Under the pieces are notes generated by a model, which made no database searches, was not told the DNA's origin, and saw only the letters and a list, made by a program, of their open reading frames with translations. Positions 54,369 through 62,729 of a DNA stretch of 64,000 bases are shown in pieces (within the stretch, counting starts at the first letter, position 1; the number at the start of each line of letters is the position of its first letter). A program made the position numbers and the translations under genes. The stretch is from Synechococcus sp. BSA11S (lineage in GTDB: Bacteria; Cyanobacteriota; Cyanobacteriia; PCC-6307; Cyanobiaceae), in NCBI RefSeq assembly GCF_014224355.1, contig NZ_VNWP01000009.1, forward strand, positions 1-64,000. The letters run 5' to 3'.

Positions 54369-55327
54369 GGCTGCAACCCCGGATCGGGCACGACCTGGCG
54401 CCAGAATCGCTGGCGCTGGTTGATCAGCAGCACCGAGCCCAGCGCCAGCACCGAGCCGAACCACTGCAGCGGCCGCAGGCGTTCATCCAGCAGAAGCAGG
54501 CCGCAGAGCAGAGCGAACACGGGCGTGAGGAAGGTGAGTGCCGTGAACCCGGTCAGATCGCCGCGGCTGGCGAACCAGAAGAACAGTCCGTAGGCCAGGG
54601 CACTCCCCAGCAGACTGGCGTAGGCCATCAACCCCCACTGGAGGGCACTCCAGGTGGGCCAGAAGGGAGTCGCGGCGGCATCGAGGCTTGTGATCCCCAG
54701 GGAACCCAGAAGCAGGGGCACCCCGCCGATCAGCATGTGCCAGCCGGTGACGGCCACCGGATCGCTGCCGCGGCTGGCGTAGCGGCAGAGCACGGTGCCG
54801 AAGGCCATGGCCACCGCCGCCCCCAGCATCCAGGTTTCGCCATGGCTCCAGGGATGCAGCCCAAGAGCCTCCGGTCCATCCAGCCACCAGTGGCGCAGCA
54901 GTGGCGCCGGCAGCCCCAGACAGGCGATGCCGGCCAGGCCCAGCAGCAGGCCCGACCAGCCCACCGGATTGATGGCTTCGCCGAAGAGGCCGCGGGCCAG
55001 CAGGGCCACCAGCAGGGGCTGGGAATCAATCAGGACCGAGCCCAGCCCGGCCCCGGTGCTCTCCAGACCACGGGCCAGAAGGCCCTGGAACAGGGTGCCG
55101 TCCACCAGGGCGAAGGCCAGCAACCAGGGCCGGTCGGAGGCGGCCACCCCCAGGGAACGCTTCTGCAGTCGCGCCACAGCCAGAACAGCCAGGCCAGCGG
55201 GCAGCAGCCTCATCCAGGCGATCGTGAGCGGACCGGCGCTCTCGAGCAGGGGCTTCATCGCCGCCATCGCCGTGCCCCAGAGGGCAAAGGGCAACAGCAT
55301 CAACAGCCAGCGCAGCGGGGGTGTCAT
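54365..55327 (-). CDS. EamA/DMT-family transporter
   Basis: The 320-residue protein has ten hydrophobic helices in two EamA repeats. The first opens with P-F-A-L-W-G-T-A-M-A-A-M-K and the second carries W-M-L-G-A-A-V-A-M-A-F-G-T-V-L-C-R. Family members export amino acids, nucleotide sugars or other metabolites. It is first in the run EamA-GT4-GT39 and divergent from sppA, with about 50 bases between. Substrate is unknown. Confidence 0.92.
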   Translation of the reverse strand: MTPPLRWLLMLLPFALWGTAMAAMKPLLESAGPLTIAWMRLLPAGLAVLAVARLQKRSLGVAASDRPWLLAFALVDGTLFQGLLARGLESTGAGLGSVLIDSQPLLVALLARGLFGEAINPVGWSGLLLGLAGIACLGLPAPLLRHWWLDGPEALGLHPWSHGETWMLGAAVAMAFGTVLCRYASRGSDPVAVTGWHMLIGGVPLLLGSLGITSLDAAATPFWPTWSALQWGLMAYASLLGSALAYGLFFWFASRGDLTGFTALTFLTPVFALLCGLLLLDERLRPLQWFGSVLALGSVLLINQRQRFWRQVVPDPGLQP

Positions 55328-55380
55328 CGAAGCGGCCGACGGTGACCTTTTTAAGATCCAGCCATTCCGATCTGCATCGC

Positions 55381-56193
55381 ATGCCCTGGCCCTGGCGCCG
55401 CAAGTCCCGCAAGAGCATGGCGAGGATCGTGATCGAGGGGGCGATCGCTGGCCCGACCCGGGAGCGGGTGGTCAAGGCCCTCCGGCAAGTGGAGGAGAGG
55501 GAATTCCCGGCTTTGCTGCTGCGTATCGACAGCCCCGGCGGCACCGTCGGCGACAGCCAGGAGATCCATGCGGCCATCGGCCGCCTGCGCAGCAAAGGGT
55601 GCCGCGTGGTGGCCAGCTTCGGCAACATCTCCGCGTCCGGAGGGGTGTACGTGGGGGTGGCCGCGGAGAAGATCGTGGCCAACCCGGGCACGATCACCGG
55701 CTCAATCGGCGTGATCCTGCGCGGCAACAACATCTCGAAGCTGCTGGAGCGCATCGGCATCAGCTTCGAGACCGTCAAGAGCGGCCTCTACAAGGACATC
55801 CTCTCGCCGGACCGGGCCCTCACGGCCGATGAGCGGCTGCTGCTGCAGGGGTTGATCGACTCCAGCTACGGGCAGTTCGTCGCAGCGGTGGCCAGTGGCC
55901 GTGGGCTGAGCGAAAGCGAGGTGCGTGGCTTCGCCGACGGGCGGGTGTTCAGCGGCGCCCAGGCCATGGAGCTGGGTCTGATCGACGAACTCGGTGATGA
56001 GGAACACGCCCGCCGACTGGTGGCGCAGCTCGCCGGCCTGGATGAGGAGAAAACCCAGCCCGTGCTGTTCGGCAAGCCCCAGAGACGGCTGGCGGGCCTG
56101 ATTCCTGGCCGCAACCTGCTGGGGGGGCTGCAGCAGGCCCTCAGCCTGGAGCTGGCCTGGTGCGGCCAACCGCTCTGGCTCTGGCGGCCATGA
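55381..56193 (+). CDS. sppA: Signal peptide peptidase SppA (S49 family)
   Basis: The 270-residue product is the short SppA form. R-I-D-S-P-G-G-T-V-G, the nucleophile serine in I-S-A-S-G-G-V-Y-V and the general-base lysine in K-S-G-L-Y-K-D-I are present. It cleaves leftover signal peptides in the membrane. The strongly basic N terminus (R-R-K-S-R-K-S) and lack of a clear membrane helix are slightly unusual. Its stop overlaps the aroH start. Confidence 0.92.
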   Translation: MPWPWRRKSRKSMARIVIEGAIAGPTRERVVKALRQVEEREFPALLLRIDSPGGTVGDSQEIHAAIGRLRSKGCRVVASFGNISASGGVYVGVAAEKIVANPGTITGSIGVILRGNNISKLLERIGISFETVKSGLYKDILSPDRALTADERLLLQGLIDSSYGQFVAAVASGRGLSESEVRGFADGRVFSGAQAMELGLIDELGDEEHARRLVAQLAGLDEEKTQPVLFGKPQRRLAGLIPGRNLLGGLQQALSLELAWCGQPLWLWRP

Positions 56194-56570
56194 CGGAGGC
56201 CCTGGAGTTACGGGCGCTGCGGGGCGCCACCACCGCGATGGCCAACACCACCGCAGCCATCGAGGAGGCTGTGAGCGAACTGCTGGCCAGTCTGATCGCC
56301 GGCAATGGCCTGAGCGGGAGCCAGATGCTGTCCGTGACCTTTTCGGTGACCGCCGATCTCGACGCCGGCTTTCCAGCCGCGGTCGCCCGCCGGCAGCCGG
56401 GCTGGGACGGGGTCGCCCTGCTCGACTGTCAGCAGATGGCCGTGGCCGGCGATCTGCCCCGCTGCATCCGCCTGCTGGCCCACGCCTGGATGGAGCCCGG
56501 ACGTCCCCCGCTGCACCCGTACCTGAGGGAGGCGGCGCGGCTGCGGCCAGACAGATCCGGTCACAACTGA
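56190..56570 (+). CDS. aroH: Chorismate mutase, AroH class
   Basis: From the ATG at 56190 the product is 126 residues. The AroH trimer motifs are seen: A-L-R-G-A-T-T-A, V-T-F-S-V-T-A-D-L-D-A-G-F-P-A and C-I-R-L-L-A-H. It converts chorismate to prephenate, leading to phenylalanine and tyrosine. The overlap with the sppA stop (ATGA) suggests coupled translation. Confidence 0.94.
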   Translation: MTEALELRALRGATTAMANTTAAIEEAVSELLASLIAGNGLSGSQMLSVTFSVTADLDAGFPAAVARRQPGWDGVALLDCQQMAVAGDLPRCIRLLAHAWMEPGRPPLHPYLREAARLRPDRSGHN

Positions 56571-56674
56571 CAGCTGCGCCGCTGCACCCCCGAGGGACAT
56601 GCCCCGATGGCGCGGGCCGACAATCCTGAGAACACCGGGCCCGCTTCGCGCTTCCCGCCCCTTCCCTTTCCTTC

Positions 56675-57307
56675 ATGACCCGACCGAATCTGCAACAACG
56701 GCTGCGCCGACTGAGGAGCACCTGGCCGAGCCGCGCCGGCCTGCTGATGGCTGCCGCGGGCATGGGTCTTGGAGCGGCGCTGGCCGGTGCGGGAGCCTGG
56801 ATCGCTCCCACCTCTGTCCTGGCTCAGGGCACCCCCAGTCTGCTGGAGTTCCGCTGGGACAACAACAAGGACTATCGCCGGCTCTACTACTTCGTCACCG
56901 ACACGTCCCGCCTGAAGCGGTCGGAGTATTACCTGATCCTGAGGCCAAAGGATCGCAAGACGGCCATGCTCAAACTCACCATTTCCGTACCCGATAACTT
57001 CGACTCAAAAATCGACCCCGATAAAGTCAAGCTCTGTGTGATGCAGGAAGGTGGGATGCTCTCGCGCACCCGTTGCAAGGAAACGATTCCTGCCGTCATC
57101 GAAGTGAATGGCAACGGCAAATCGATCGAGATCTTCCCCGAACGTCCGGTCCCAGTTGATGGCACCATCGGCGTCTACATGTCGCTGTTCAATCCCTTCA
57201 ACATCGGCATGTACCAGTTCAACGCCCTCGCCCAGGCCCCTGGTGATGTGCCCTTCGGTGGCTACCTGGGCAGCTGGCTGATCCAGATCGACCCGGGGAT
57301 CGACTGA
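56675..57307 (+). CDS. Secreted DUF2808-family protein
   Basis: The 210-residue product has an N-terminal signal or anchor (L-L-M-A-A-A-G-M-G-L-G-A-A-L-A-G-A-G-A-W) with an A-L-A-x-like cleavage region. The mature domain contains P-D-N-F-D-S-K-I and V-D-G-T-I-G-V-Y-M-S-L-F-N-P, the DUF2808 pattern. The family is mainly cyanobacterial, extracytoplasmic and uncharacterised. It lies just upstream of rpmH with a gap of about 50 bases. Codon use here is less GC-extreme than in neighbours. Confidence 0.85.
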   Translation: MTRPNLQQRLRRLRSTWPSRAGLLMAAAGMGLGAALAGAGAWIAPTSVLAQGTPSLLEFRWDNNKDYRRLYYFVTDTSRLKRSEYYLILRPKDRKTAMLKLTISVPDNFDSKIDPDKVKLCVMQEGGMLSRTRCKETIPAVIEVNGNGKSIEIFPERPVPVDGTIGVYMSLFNPFNIGMYQFNALAQAPGDVPFGGYLGSWLIQIDPGID

Positions 57308-57359
57308 CCCTGGCTGTTAAGTTGATCGATCGACAACAGGCCAGCCGCCGAGACGCACC

Positions 57360-57497
57360 ATGACCAAGCGCACCCTGGAAGGAACAAGCCGTAAGCGCAA
57401 GCGGGTGTCGGGCTTCCGCGTCCGGATGCGGTCGCACACCGGCCGCCGCGTGATCCGCACCCGCCGCCGCCGCGGTCGGGCTCGCCTGGCCGTCTGA
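57360..57497 (+). CDS. rpmH: 50S ribosomal protein L34
   Basis: This 45-residue, highly basic frame begins [15 protein letters not shown] and contains [14 protein letters not shown], the L34 signature. It lies immediately before rnpA, the near-universal bacterial order, and has a strong arginine bias. Confidence 0.98.
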   Translation: MTKRTLEGTSRKRKRVSGFRVRMRSHTGRRVIRTRRRRGRARLAV

Positions 57498-57521
57498 GGC
57501 TGAAGCGACGGGGATCGCCCC

Positions 57522-57911
57522 ATGGCCCTGCCCAGGGAACAGCGCCTGCGGGGCGAGAAGGCTTTCGATCACCTCTACCGAAAAGGCCGCCGCATTCACG
57601 GCACCTACCTGGTCCTGCGCTCCGTGGTCGGCGAGCCTTCCCTGCTGCGTCCTCCACTGGGGGATGATCAACTGCAGGGTTGCCGTTGTGCCGTGGTGGT
57701 GAGCACCAAGGTGAGCAAGCGGGCGGTGCGGCGCAACCGGCTGAGGCGCTTGGTGCACGGCTGGCTGTGCCAGCGCTGCGCCCACTGGCCCAGCAGCCCC
57801 AATGGCCTCTGGCTGCTGATCAGCCTCAAGCCCGGCTGCCTCGACGCCAGTCCCGAGGCCTTGCTGGGAGAATGTTCGGAGCTGTTCCACAAGGCAGGAC
57901 TGAGTCCATGA
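57522..57911 (+). CDS. rnpA: Ribonuclease P protein component
   Basis: The 129-residue basic protein has the RnpA fold: L-R-G-E-K-A-F-D-H-L-Y-R-K-G-R-R, then V-S-K-R-A-V-R-R-N-R-L-R-R, the RNR motif that binds the leader or RNA subunit. It assists the catalytic RNA in maturing tRNA 5' ends. A somewhat longer central loop is present. Its stop overlaps the PH-domain gene (ATGA). Confidence 0.96.
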   Translation: MALPREQRLRGEKAFDHLYRKGRRIHGTYLVLRSVVGEPSLLRPPLGDDQLQGCRCAVVVSTKVSKRAVRRNRLRRLVHGWLCQRCAHWPSSPNGLWLLISLKPGCLDASPEALLGECSELFHKAGLSP

Positions 57912-58336
57912 CCGTTGAGGTGACTGAGACCACGTTCTACGAAGGCGGCCCGGCCCGCGGAGATCTGCTCCTCAACCTGCTGTTCGGTCTCACCCTGATC
58001 GGCATCCCCTTCGCTGTCGGCGCCATCGTGCGGGCCCTGTGGCTGCGCTTCCGCATCACCAGTCGGCGGATCTCGGTCAGCGGTGGCTGGCTGGGACGGG
58101 ATCGGACCCAGGTGGTCTACAGCCAGGTGCGTGAAGTGCGCTCGGTGCCACGGGGCTTCGGCGCCTGGGGCGACATGGTCCTGGTGCTCAACGACGGCTC
58201 CAAGCTTGAGATGCGCTCACTGCCTCGCTTCCGCGAAACCGAGGCCTACATCCTCGAGCGGATGGCCGTCAGGGGCGGTGCCAAAACAGCCGCTGACAAC
58301 AAGGGATTCGCTGACCCGCAGGCGGCCAGTGCCTGA
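57908..58336 (+). CDS. PH-domain membrane protein (bPH2/DUF304-like)
   Basis: The 142-residue product has an N-terminal hydrophobic segment (L-L-L-N-L-L-F-G-L-T-L-I-G-I-P-F-A-V-G-A) and a bacterial PH-like domain with F-R-I-T-S-R-R-I-S-V and Y-S-Q-V-R-E-V-R-S-V-P. The position between rnpA and yidC is widely conserved in cyanobacteria and suggests a role near membrane protein biogenesis, though none is proven. Upstream in-frame starts lie inside rnpA and were rejected. Confidence 0.88.
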   Translation: MTVEVTETTFYEGGPARGDLLLNLLFGLTLIGIPFAVGAIVRALWLRFRITSRRISVSGGWLGRDRTQVVYSQVREVRSVPRGFGAWGDMVLVLNDGSKLEMRSLPRFRETEAYILERMAVRGGAKTAADNKGFADPQAASA

Positions 58337-58413
58337 CCCCCTCCTCCAGATCGCCCGCCCAGCGCATTCCGAGCGGATTCCACCGCATGGCGGACGCGCC
58401 AACCAGTTGCTCG

Positions 58414-58426
58414 GGCACACTGTGCC
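58414..58426. promoter_or_regulatory. Palindrome upstream of yidC
   Basis: GGCACA-C-TGTGCC at 58414-58426 is a perfect inverted repeat with a one-base centre, ending 30 bases before the yidC GTG. It is suited to a dimeric regulator rather than an RNA hairpin. Function is unproven. Confidence 0.35.
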
Positions 58427-58456
58427 AACCCCTCACCCTTCCGCCGCCTCCCCGCT

Positions 58457-59593
58457 GTGATCGGTTACATCTCCGACAACCTGCTGCTTCCAATCCTCGA
58501 CTTTTTCTATGGGCTGGTGCCGAGTTACGGGCTGGCGATCATCGCCCTCACCGTGGTGATCCGGCTGGCCCTGTTCCCCCTGAGCGCAGGATCCATCCGC
58601 AGCGCCCGTCGCATGCGCATCGCCCAGCCCGTGATGCAGAAGCGCCAGGCGGAAATCAAGAGCCGCTACGCCAGCAACCCCCAGAAGCAACAGGAGGAGC
58701 TGGGCAAGCTGATGAAGGAATTCGGCAGCCCCCTCTCCGGTTGTCTCCCTCTGCTGGTGCAGATGCCGATCCTCTTCGCCCTGTTCGCCACCCTGCGCGG
58801 CTCACCCTTCGCCGATGTGCCCTACACCCTCAATCTGAAGGTGTTGCCGGCCGACCAGATCGCCGCGGTGGAGATCAAACCCTTCAACAGCGCCAGCCAT
58901 TCGATCTTCATCACCGAGACCAGCCACGTGCCGGTGATCGCCAGCCTCGAGGCCGGCACCAAGCTGGGGATCGGAGACAAAGTCCAGGTCAACCTGCACA
59001 CCAAGGACGGGCAGCCCTTCGCCAACGCGCTCGAGGGTGTCGAGGACGGAGCCAAGTTTGTTCCGGCCTGGAGTGTGAGCAAGGGTGAAGGGGTGGTGCG
59101 CGTCAGCGAGTCAGGGCTGATCGAGGCCCTGGCCCCTGGTGACGCCACCGTGGAGGCCACCGTGCCTGGCCTGGCCGCCCGCAGCGGGTTCCTGTTCATC
59201 AAGGCTCTGGGCCAGGTGGGCTTCTACACCGATGGGGCCGTCAACTGGGACATCGCCATCCTGGTGGGAGCCTTCGGCGCCAGCCTGTTCATCTCCCAGA
59301 TTCTCTCGGGAGCTGGCATGCCGCCGAACCCGCAGCAGTCGACGGCCAACAAGATCACCCCGGTGATGATCACCGGCATGTTCCTGTTCTTCCCCCTGCC
59401 TGCAGGTGTGCTGCTCTACATGGTGGTGGCCAACATCTTCCAGGCCCTGCAGACGTTCCTGCTCAGCCGGGAAGCTCTGCCTGAAAACCTCCAGGACATC
59501 CTCGATCAGCAGCTCACCCAGCAGACCGTTGCAGTGGCCGCAAGCAGTGGTGGTGGGGAGCGCCTCCCCTTCGAGCCCAAGGCCAAGAAGTGA
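58457..59593 (+). CDS. yidC: Membrane protein insertase YidC/Oxa1 with an extra lumenal domain
   Basis: The 378-residue protein starts at the GTG at 58457. Helices lie at about 10-42 and 95-113; the latter follows [10 protein letters not shown]. After a large insertion come helices near 264-285 and two more around [13 protein letters not shown]. Residues about 155-248 look like an Ig-like BIG2 module ([19 protein letters not shown]). YidC inserts and folds membrane proteins, including photosystem subunits. The stop overlaps the DUF177 start. Confidence 0.93.
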   Translation: MIGYISDNLLLPILDFFYGLVPSYGLAIIALTVVIRLALFPLSAGSIRSARRMRIAQPVMQKRQAEIKSRYASNPQKQQEELGKLMKEFGSPLSGCLPLLVQMPILFALFATLRGSPFADVPYTLNLKVLPADQIAAVEIKPFNSASHSIFITETSHVPVIASLEAGTKLGIGDKVQVNLHTKDGQPFANALEGVEDGAKFVPAWSVSKGEGVVRVSESGLIEALAPGDATVEATVPGLAARSGFLFIKALGQVGFYTDGAVNWDIAILVGAFGASLFISQILSGAGMPPNPQQSTANKITPVMITGMFLFFPLPAGVLLYMVVANIFQALQTFLLSREALPENLQDILDQQLTQQTVAVAASSGGGERLPFEPKAKK

Positions 59594-60135
59594 TGAGGCG
59601 GCGTCCCTCGCCGTTGCCTGAACCATCCCGGCTGCGGCCTGTGCCGCTTCAGGAACTCCGCGCGCAGCAGGCCCCCCGGCTGTGGAGCGTCGATCAGCGG
59701 CTCGAGGATCTCGAGAGCCTCACTCCGGTGCGGGGCTGGCTGAGCGCCCGCCATGCCGACCCCGTGCTGGAGGTGGAGGGGGAGGCCGAAACCGTTGTCA
59801 CCCTCTGCTGCGACCGCTGCCTGAGCAACTACAACCACGCTCTCCGCTTCAGCGGGGAGGAGCGGCTCTGGCTGGGCGAGGCCGATCAGCTGGGGGATGA
59901 CGCCGCCAGTGACGAACTGATCGAGAGCCTGGACCCCCGCGGAACTTTCGATCCAGCCCGCTGGCTGTTCGAGCAACTCAGCCTGCAGTTGCCCCTGCAG
60001 AACCGCTGTGGCCCCGATTGCCCCGGTCCGGCCATGCCGCCAGATCCCACTGAGCCTGAGGGCTCAGCCTCCAGCGGGCCCAGCGCGGCGGAGGCCATCG
60101 ATCCTCGCTGGTCGGCCCTGCGCCAATGGCGATGA
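59593..60135 (+). CDS. DUF177 (YceD-like) protein
   Basis: The product is 180 residues from the ATG at 59593; a GTG at 59590 is also possible. The DUF177 cysteine motif is clear: V-T-L-C-C-D-R-C-L-S-N-Y. Later come L-F-E-Q-L-S-L-Q-L-P-L and C-G-P-D-C-P-G, giving four cysteines that may bind zinc. In plastids and bacteria the family is linked to 23S rRNA accumulation and is often encoded near rpmF, not yidC. It overlaps ycf46 by 10 bases. Confidence 0.88.
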   Translation: MRRRPSPLPEPSRLRPVPLQELRAQQAPRLWSVDQRLEDLESLTPVRGWLSARHADPVLEVEGEAETVVTLCCDRCLSNYNHALRFSGEERLWLGEADQLGDDAASDELIESLDPRGTFDPARWLFEQLSLQLPLQNRCGPDCPGPAMPPDPTEPEGSASSGPSAAEAIDPRWSALRQWR

Positions 60136-61613
60136 GTGAGTCGTGGGCTGACCAGCTTGATCTGCTGATCCGGGCCCGGGCACCGATCCTCTGGATCCGC
60201 AGCCCCGAAGAGGAACGCATCGCCGCACTGCTGCAACGCGCCGCCCAGCGCCTTGGCCAGCGCACACTCCTGCGTTGGGATTTCGTCGAGGGGCTCCAGG
60301 GTCTTCCGAACCGCGAGGGCGAGGCCAGCCGCAATCCGATGGGAGCGCTGGAGGCGATCGAGAGCCTGCCCCCGGATCAGGCGGCGATCCTGCTGCTGCT
60401 CGATTTCCACCGCTACTGCGACGACCCCGGCATCGGCCGCCGGCTGCGCAACCTGGCCGCCAGCCTGCGCCAGAAACCCCGCACGCTGGTGATCACCGCT
60501 CCGGAGTGGCAGGTGCCTCGGGAACTGGAGGAGTGCCTGACCATCCTCGACCTTCCCCTCCCCAATGCCGGTGAGATCCGCTCCCTGCTCGAGAGCATCG
60601 GCCAGGCCTGCGGCCACCCCCTCAGCTCCGATGTGCTCGAGCAGCTCACCCACTGCTGCAGTGGCCTCAGCGAACAGCGCATCCGCCAGGTGGCAGCGCG
60701 CGCCCTGGCCAGGCGCGGCCAGCTGGGGGAACCGGACCTGGCGGAGGTACTGGAGGAGAAACGCCAGGCCATCGCCCGCAGTGAACTGCTGGAGTACTGC
60801 CCCACCGAAGCCAGCCCCGCTGACATCGGCGGCCTGGAGGCGCTCAAGCAGTGGCTGGAGCAGCGGCGGCAGGCCTTCAGCGACGAAGCCGCTGCCTATG
60901 GCCTGCCCTTGCCCCGGGGGGTGCTGCTGGTGGGCCCCCAGGGCACAGGAAAATCACTGACGGCCAAGGCCATTGCCCACAGCTGGGCCATGCCCCTCCT
61001 GCGCCTGGATGTGGGGCGGCTGTTCGCGGGGCTGGTGGGCGCCAGCGAAGCCCGCACCCGCGACATGATCCGCAGAGCCGAGGCCATGGCCCCCTGCGTG
61101 CTCTGGATTGACGAGATCGACAAGGGCTTCGGTGGCGACAGCCGCAGCGACGGAGGCACCAGCCAGCGGGTGCTCGCCAGCCTGCTCACCTGGATGGCGG
61201 AGAAGCGCTCGGCCGTGTTCGTGGTGGCCACCGCCAACGGGGTGGAGAGCCTGCCGCCTGAGCTGGTGCGCAAGGGGCGCTTCGATGAGATCTTTCTGCT
61301 CGATCTGCCCGATGCCTCCGAACGACGCACCATTCTCGATCTGCAGTTGCGCCGCCGCCGCCCCGATCACAGGATTCCCCTGGATGTGCTGGTGGATCGC
61401 ACCGCGGGCTTCTCCGGCGCCGAACTGGAGCAGACCGTGGTGGAGGCCATGCACCTGGCCTTTGCGAGGCATCGCGAGTTCGGCGAGGCTGACCTGATAG
61501 CGGCCGCCAGTGACCTCGTCCCCCTCTCGCGCACGGCCCGCGAGCAGCTGGAGGCCCTGAAGCAGTGGGCCAGCAGCGGCCGGGCCCGTCCCGCCTCTCG
61601 CCCGCTGCGCTGA
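60126..61613 (+). CDS. ycf46: AAA ATPase Ycf46
   Basis: The 495-residue protein has an N-terminal degenerate P-loop-like domain ([12 protein letters not shown]) and a C-terminal AAA module. Walker A is G-P-Q-G-T-G-K-S, Walker [12 protein letters not shown] and the second region of homology [10 protein letters not shown]. Ycf46 is conserved in cyanobacteria and some plastids, and has been tied to CO2/photosynthesis regulation, but its biochemical role is open. It is the last gene of the rpmH run. Confidence 0.93.
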   Translation: MAMSESWADQLDLLIRARAPILWIRSPEEERIAALLQRAAQRLGQRTLLRWDFVEGLQGLPNREGEASRNPMGALEAIESLPPDQAAILLLLDFHRYCDDPGIGRRLRNLAASLRQKPRTLVITAPEWQVPRELEECLTILDLPLPNAGEIRSLLESIGQACGHPLSSDVLEQLTHCCSGLSEQRIRQVAARALARRGQLGEPDLAEVLEEKRQAIARSELLEYCPTEASPADIGGLEALKQWLEQRRQAFSDEAAAYGLPLPRGVLLVGPQGTGKSLTAKAIAHSWAMPLLRLDVGRLFAGLVGASEARTRDMIRRAEAMAPCVLWIDEIDKGFGGDSRSDGGTSQRVLASLLTWMAEKRSAVFVVATANGVESLPPELVRKGRFDEIFLLDLPDASERRTILDLQLRRRRPDHRIPLDVLVDRTAGFSGAELEQTVVEAMHLAFARHREFGEADLIAAASDLVPLSRTAREQLEALKQWASSGRARPASRPLR

Positions 61614-61620
61614 GGGGCGC

Positions 61621-62727
61621 TCAGAGAATCGCCTCGCCTGCAGCCTTGTGGGCCGCAAGGCAGCGGCGGGCGATCAGCCCTTCCTCATCCGCCGGCACCC
61701 GCACCAGCTCGAAGGTCCCGAGCCAGCCCAGGGAGACCTCCAGATCCAGGCGCAGAGCTTCATCGTGCTCGCCGATGCCGCCGGTCAGGGCGATCACATC
61801 CACACCCCCGAGATTCGCCGCCATCGCTCCGATGCCCTCCAGCAGGCTGTGGCGGAACACGGCGATGGCCAGGCGCGCGCCGTCATGACCGGCCGCTGCC
61901 GCCTGGCGCAGCTGGCGCATGTCGGCACTGAGGCCTGAGAGCCCCAGCAGACCGCTCTCCCCCTGCAGCCCTGCCTCCACCTGCTCGGGCGTCAGACCCT
62001 CCCGCAGCAGATGCAGGAGGAGCCCCGGGTCGATCGAGCCGCTGCGCGTGGCCATCACCAGGCCCTCCAGTGGCGTGTAGCCCATGGTGGTGGCCACACT
62101 GCGGCCGCCTTTGATCGCACAGAGGGAGCAGCCGGCACCGAGATGGCAGCTGATCAGGCGCAACGGTCCGGTCGGCTTGCCCGGGGCAGCCGCCCAGCGA
62201 CGGCTGATGGTTTCACTCACATGCTCGTGGTTGAGACCATGGAAACCGAAGCGGCGCAGTCCCCTGGCCCTCCAGGCCAGGGGCAGGGCATAGGTCCTGG
62301 CCTCCGGCGGCAGGGTGCGGTGAAACCCTGTGTCGAAACAGGCCCACTGAGGGAGCTGGGGCCGCCAGTGACTCAGCCAGCGCATCAGGGTCAGGGCCGG
62401 ACCGTTGTGCAGCGGCGCCAGGCTGATCAGATCCTCGAGGGTGTCGAGCACCGCGGGAGTCAAGGGTGTGGGAGTGGTGAAGTGTTCGCCGCCATGGACA
62501 ACCCGGTGGGCCGCCAGCAGCGGATCCCCATCCCACGCGCGCCAGGCGGCGGGCAACCAGGAGTCGAGCACCGGCTCCATGGCTCCGGAGGACGGCTGCC
62601 AGCTGCGCTGTTCCCTCCACAGGCAGCGGCCATCAGCAGCAAACAGCCCCGCCTTGAGGGTGGAACTGCCCGCATTCAGCACCAGCACCGACCCTGCAGT
62701 GGACACGGGGGAAGCCAGAGGGTCCAT
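61621..62727 (-). CDS. ackA: Acetate kinase
   Basis: From the ATG at 62727 the product is 368 residues; 62760 is another possible start but overlaps xfp. V-L-V-L-N-A-G-S-S-T-L-K-A-G and F-D-T-G-F-H-R-T-L are the family motifs, followed by F-G-F-H-G-L-N-H-E-H-V and I-S-C-H-L-G-A-G-C-S. It makes acetate and ATP from acetyl phosphate. It begins two bases after the xfp stop, so the pair is surely one operon. It is slightly shorter than the usual 395-400 residues. Confidence 0.92.
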   Translation of the reverse strand: MDPLASPVSTAGSVLVLNAGSSTLKAGLFAADGRCLWREQRSWQPSSGAMEPVLDSWLPAAWRAWDGDPLLAAHRVVHGGEHFTTPTPLTPAVLDTLEDLISLAPLHNGPALTLMRWLSHWRPQLPQWACFDTGFHRTLPPEARTYALPLAWRARGLRRFGFHGLNHEHVSETISRRWAAAPGKPTGPLRLISCHLGAGCSLCAIKGGRSVATTMGYTPLEGLVMATRSGSIDPGLLLHLLREGLTPEQVEAGLQGESGLLGLSGLSADMRQLRQAAAAGHDGARLAIAVFRHSLLEGIGAMAANLGGVDVIALTGGIGEHDEALRLDLEVSLGWLGTFELVRVPADEEGLIARRCLAAHKAAGEAIL

Positions 62728-62729
62728 TC

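Noticed and set aside
55440-55448. HIP1-type GCGATCGC repeats
   Set aside because: A few copies occur (for example near 15577, 48768 and 55441), but they are too sparse to be a marked repeat family in this window.
57300-57360. Replication origin beside rpmH
   Set aside because: I saw no cluster of TTATCCACA-like DnaA boxes and no dnaA gene next to it.
61610-61624. CTGAG/CTCAG hairpin between convergent ycf46 and ackA
   Set aside because: The stem is only five pairs and lacks a T run, so a terminator is not supported.
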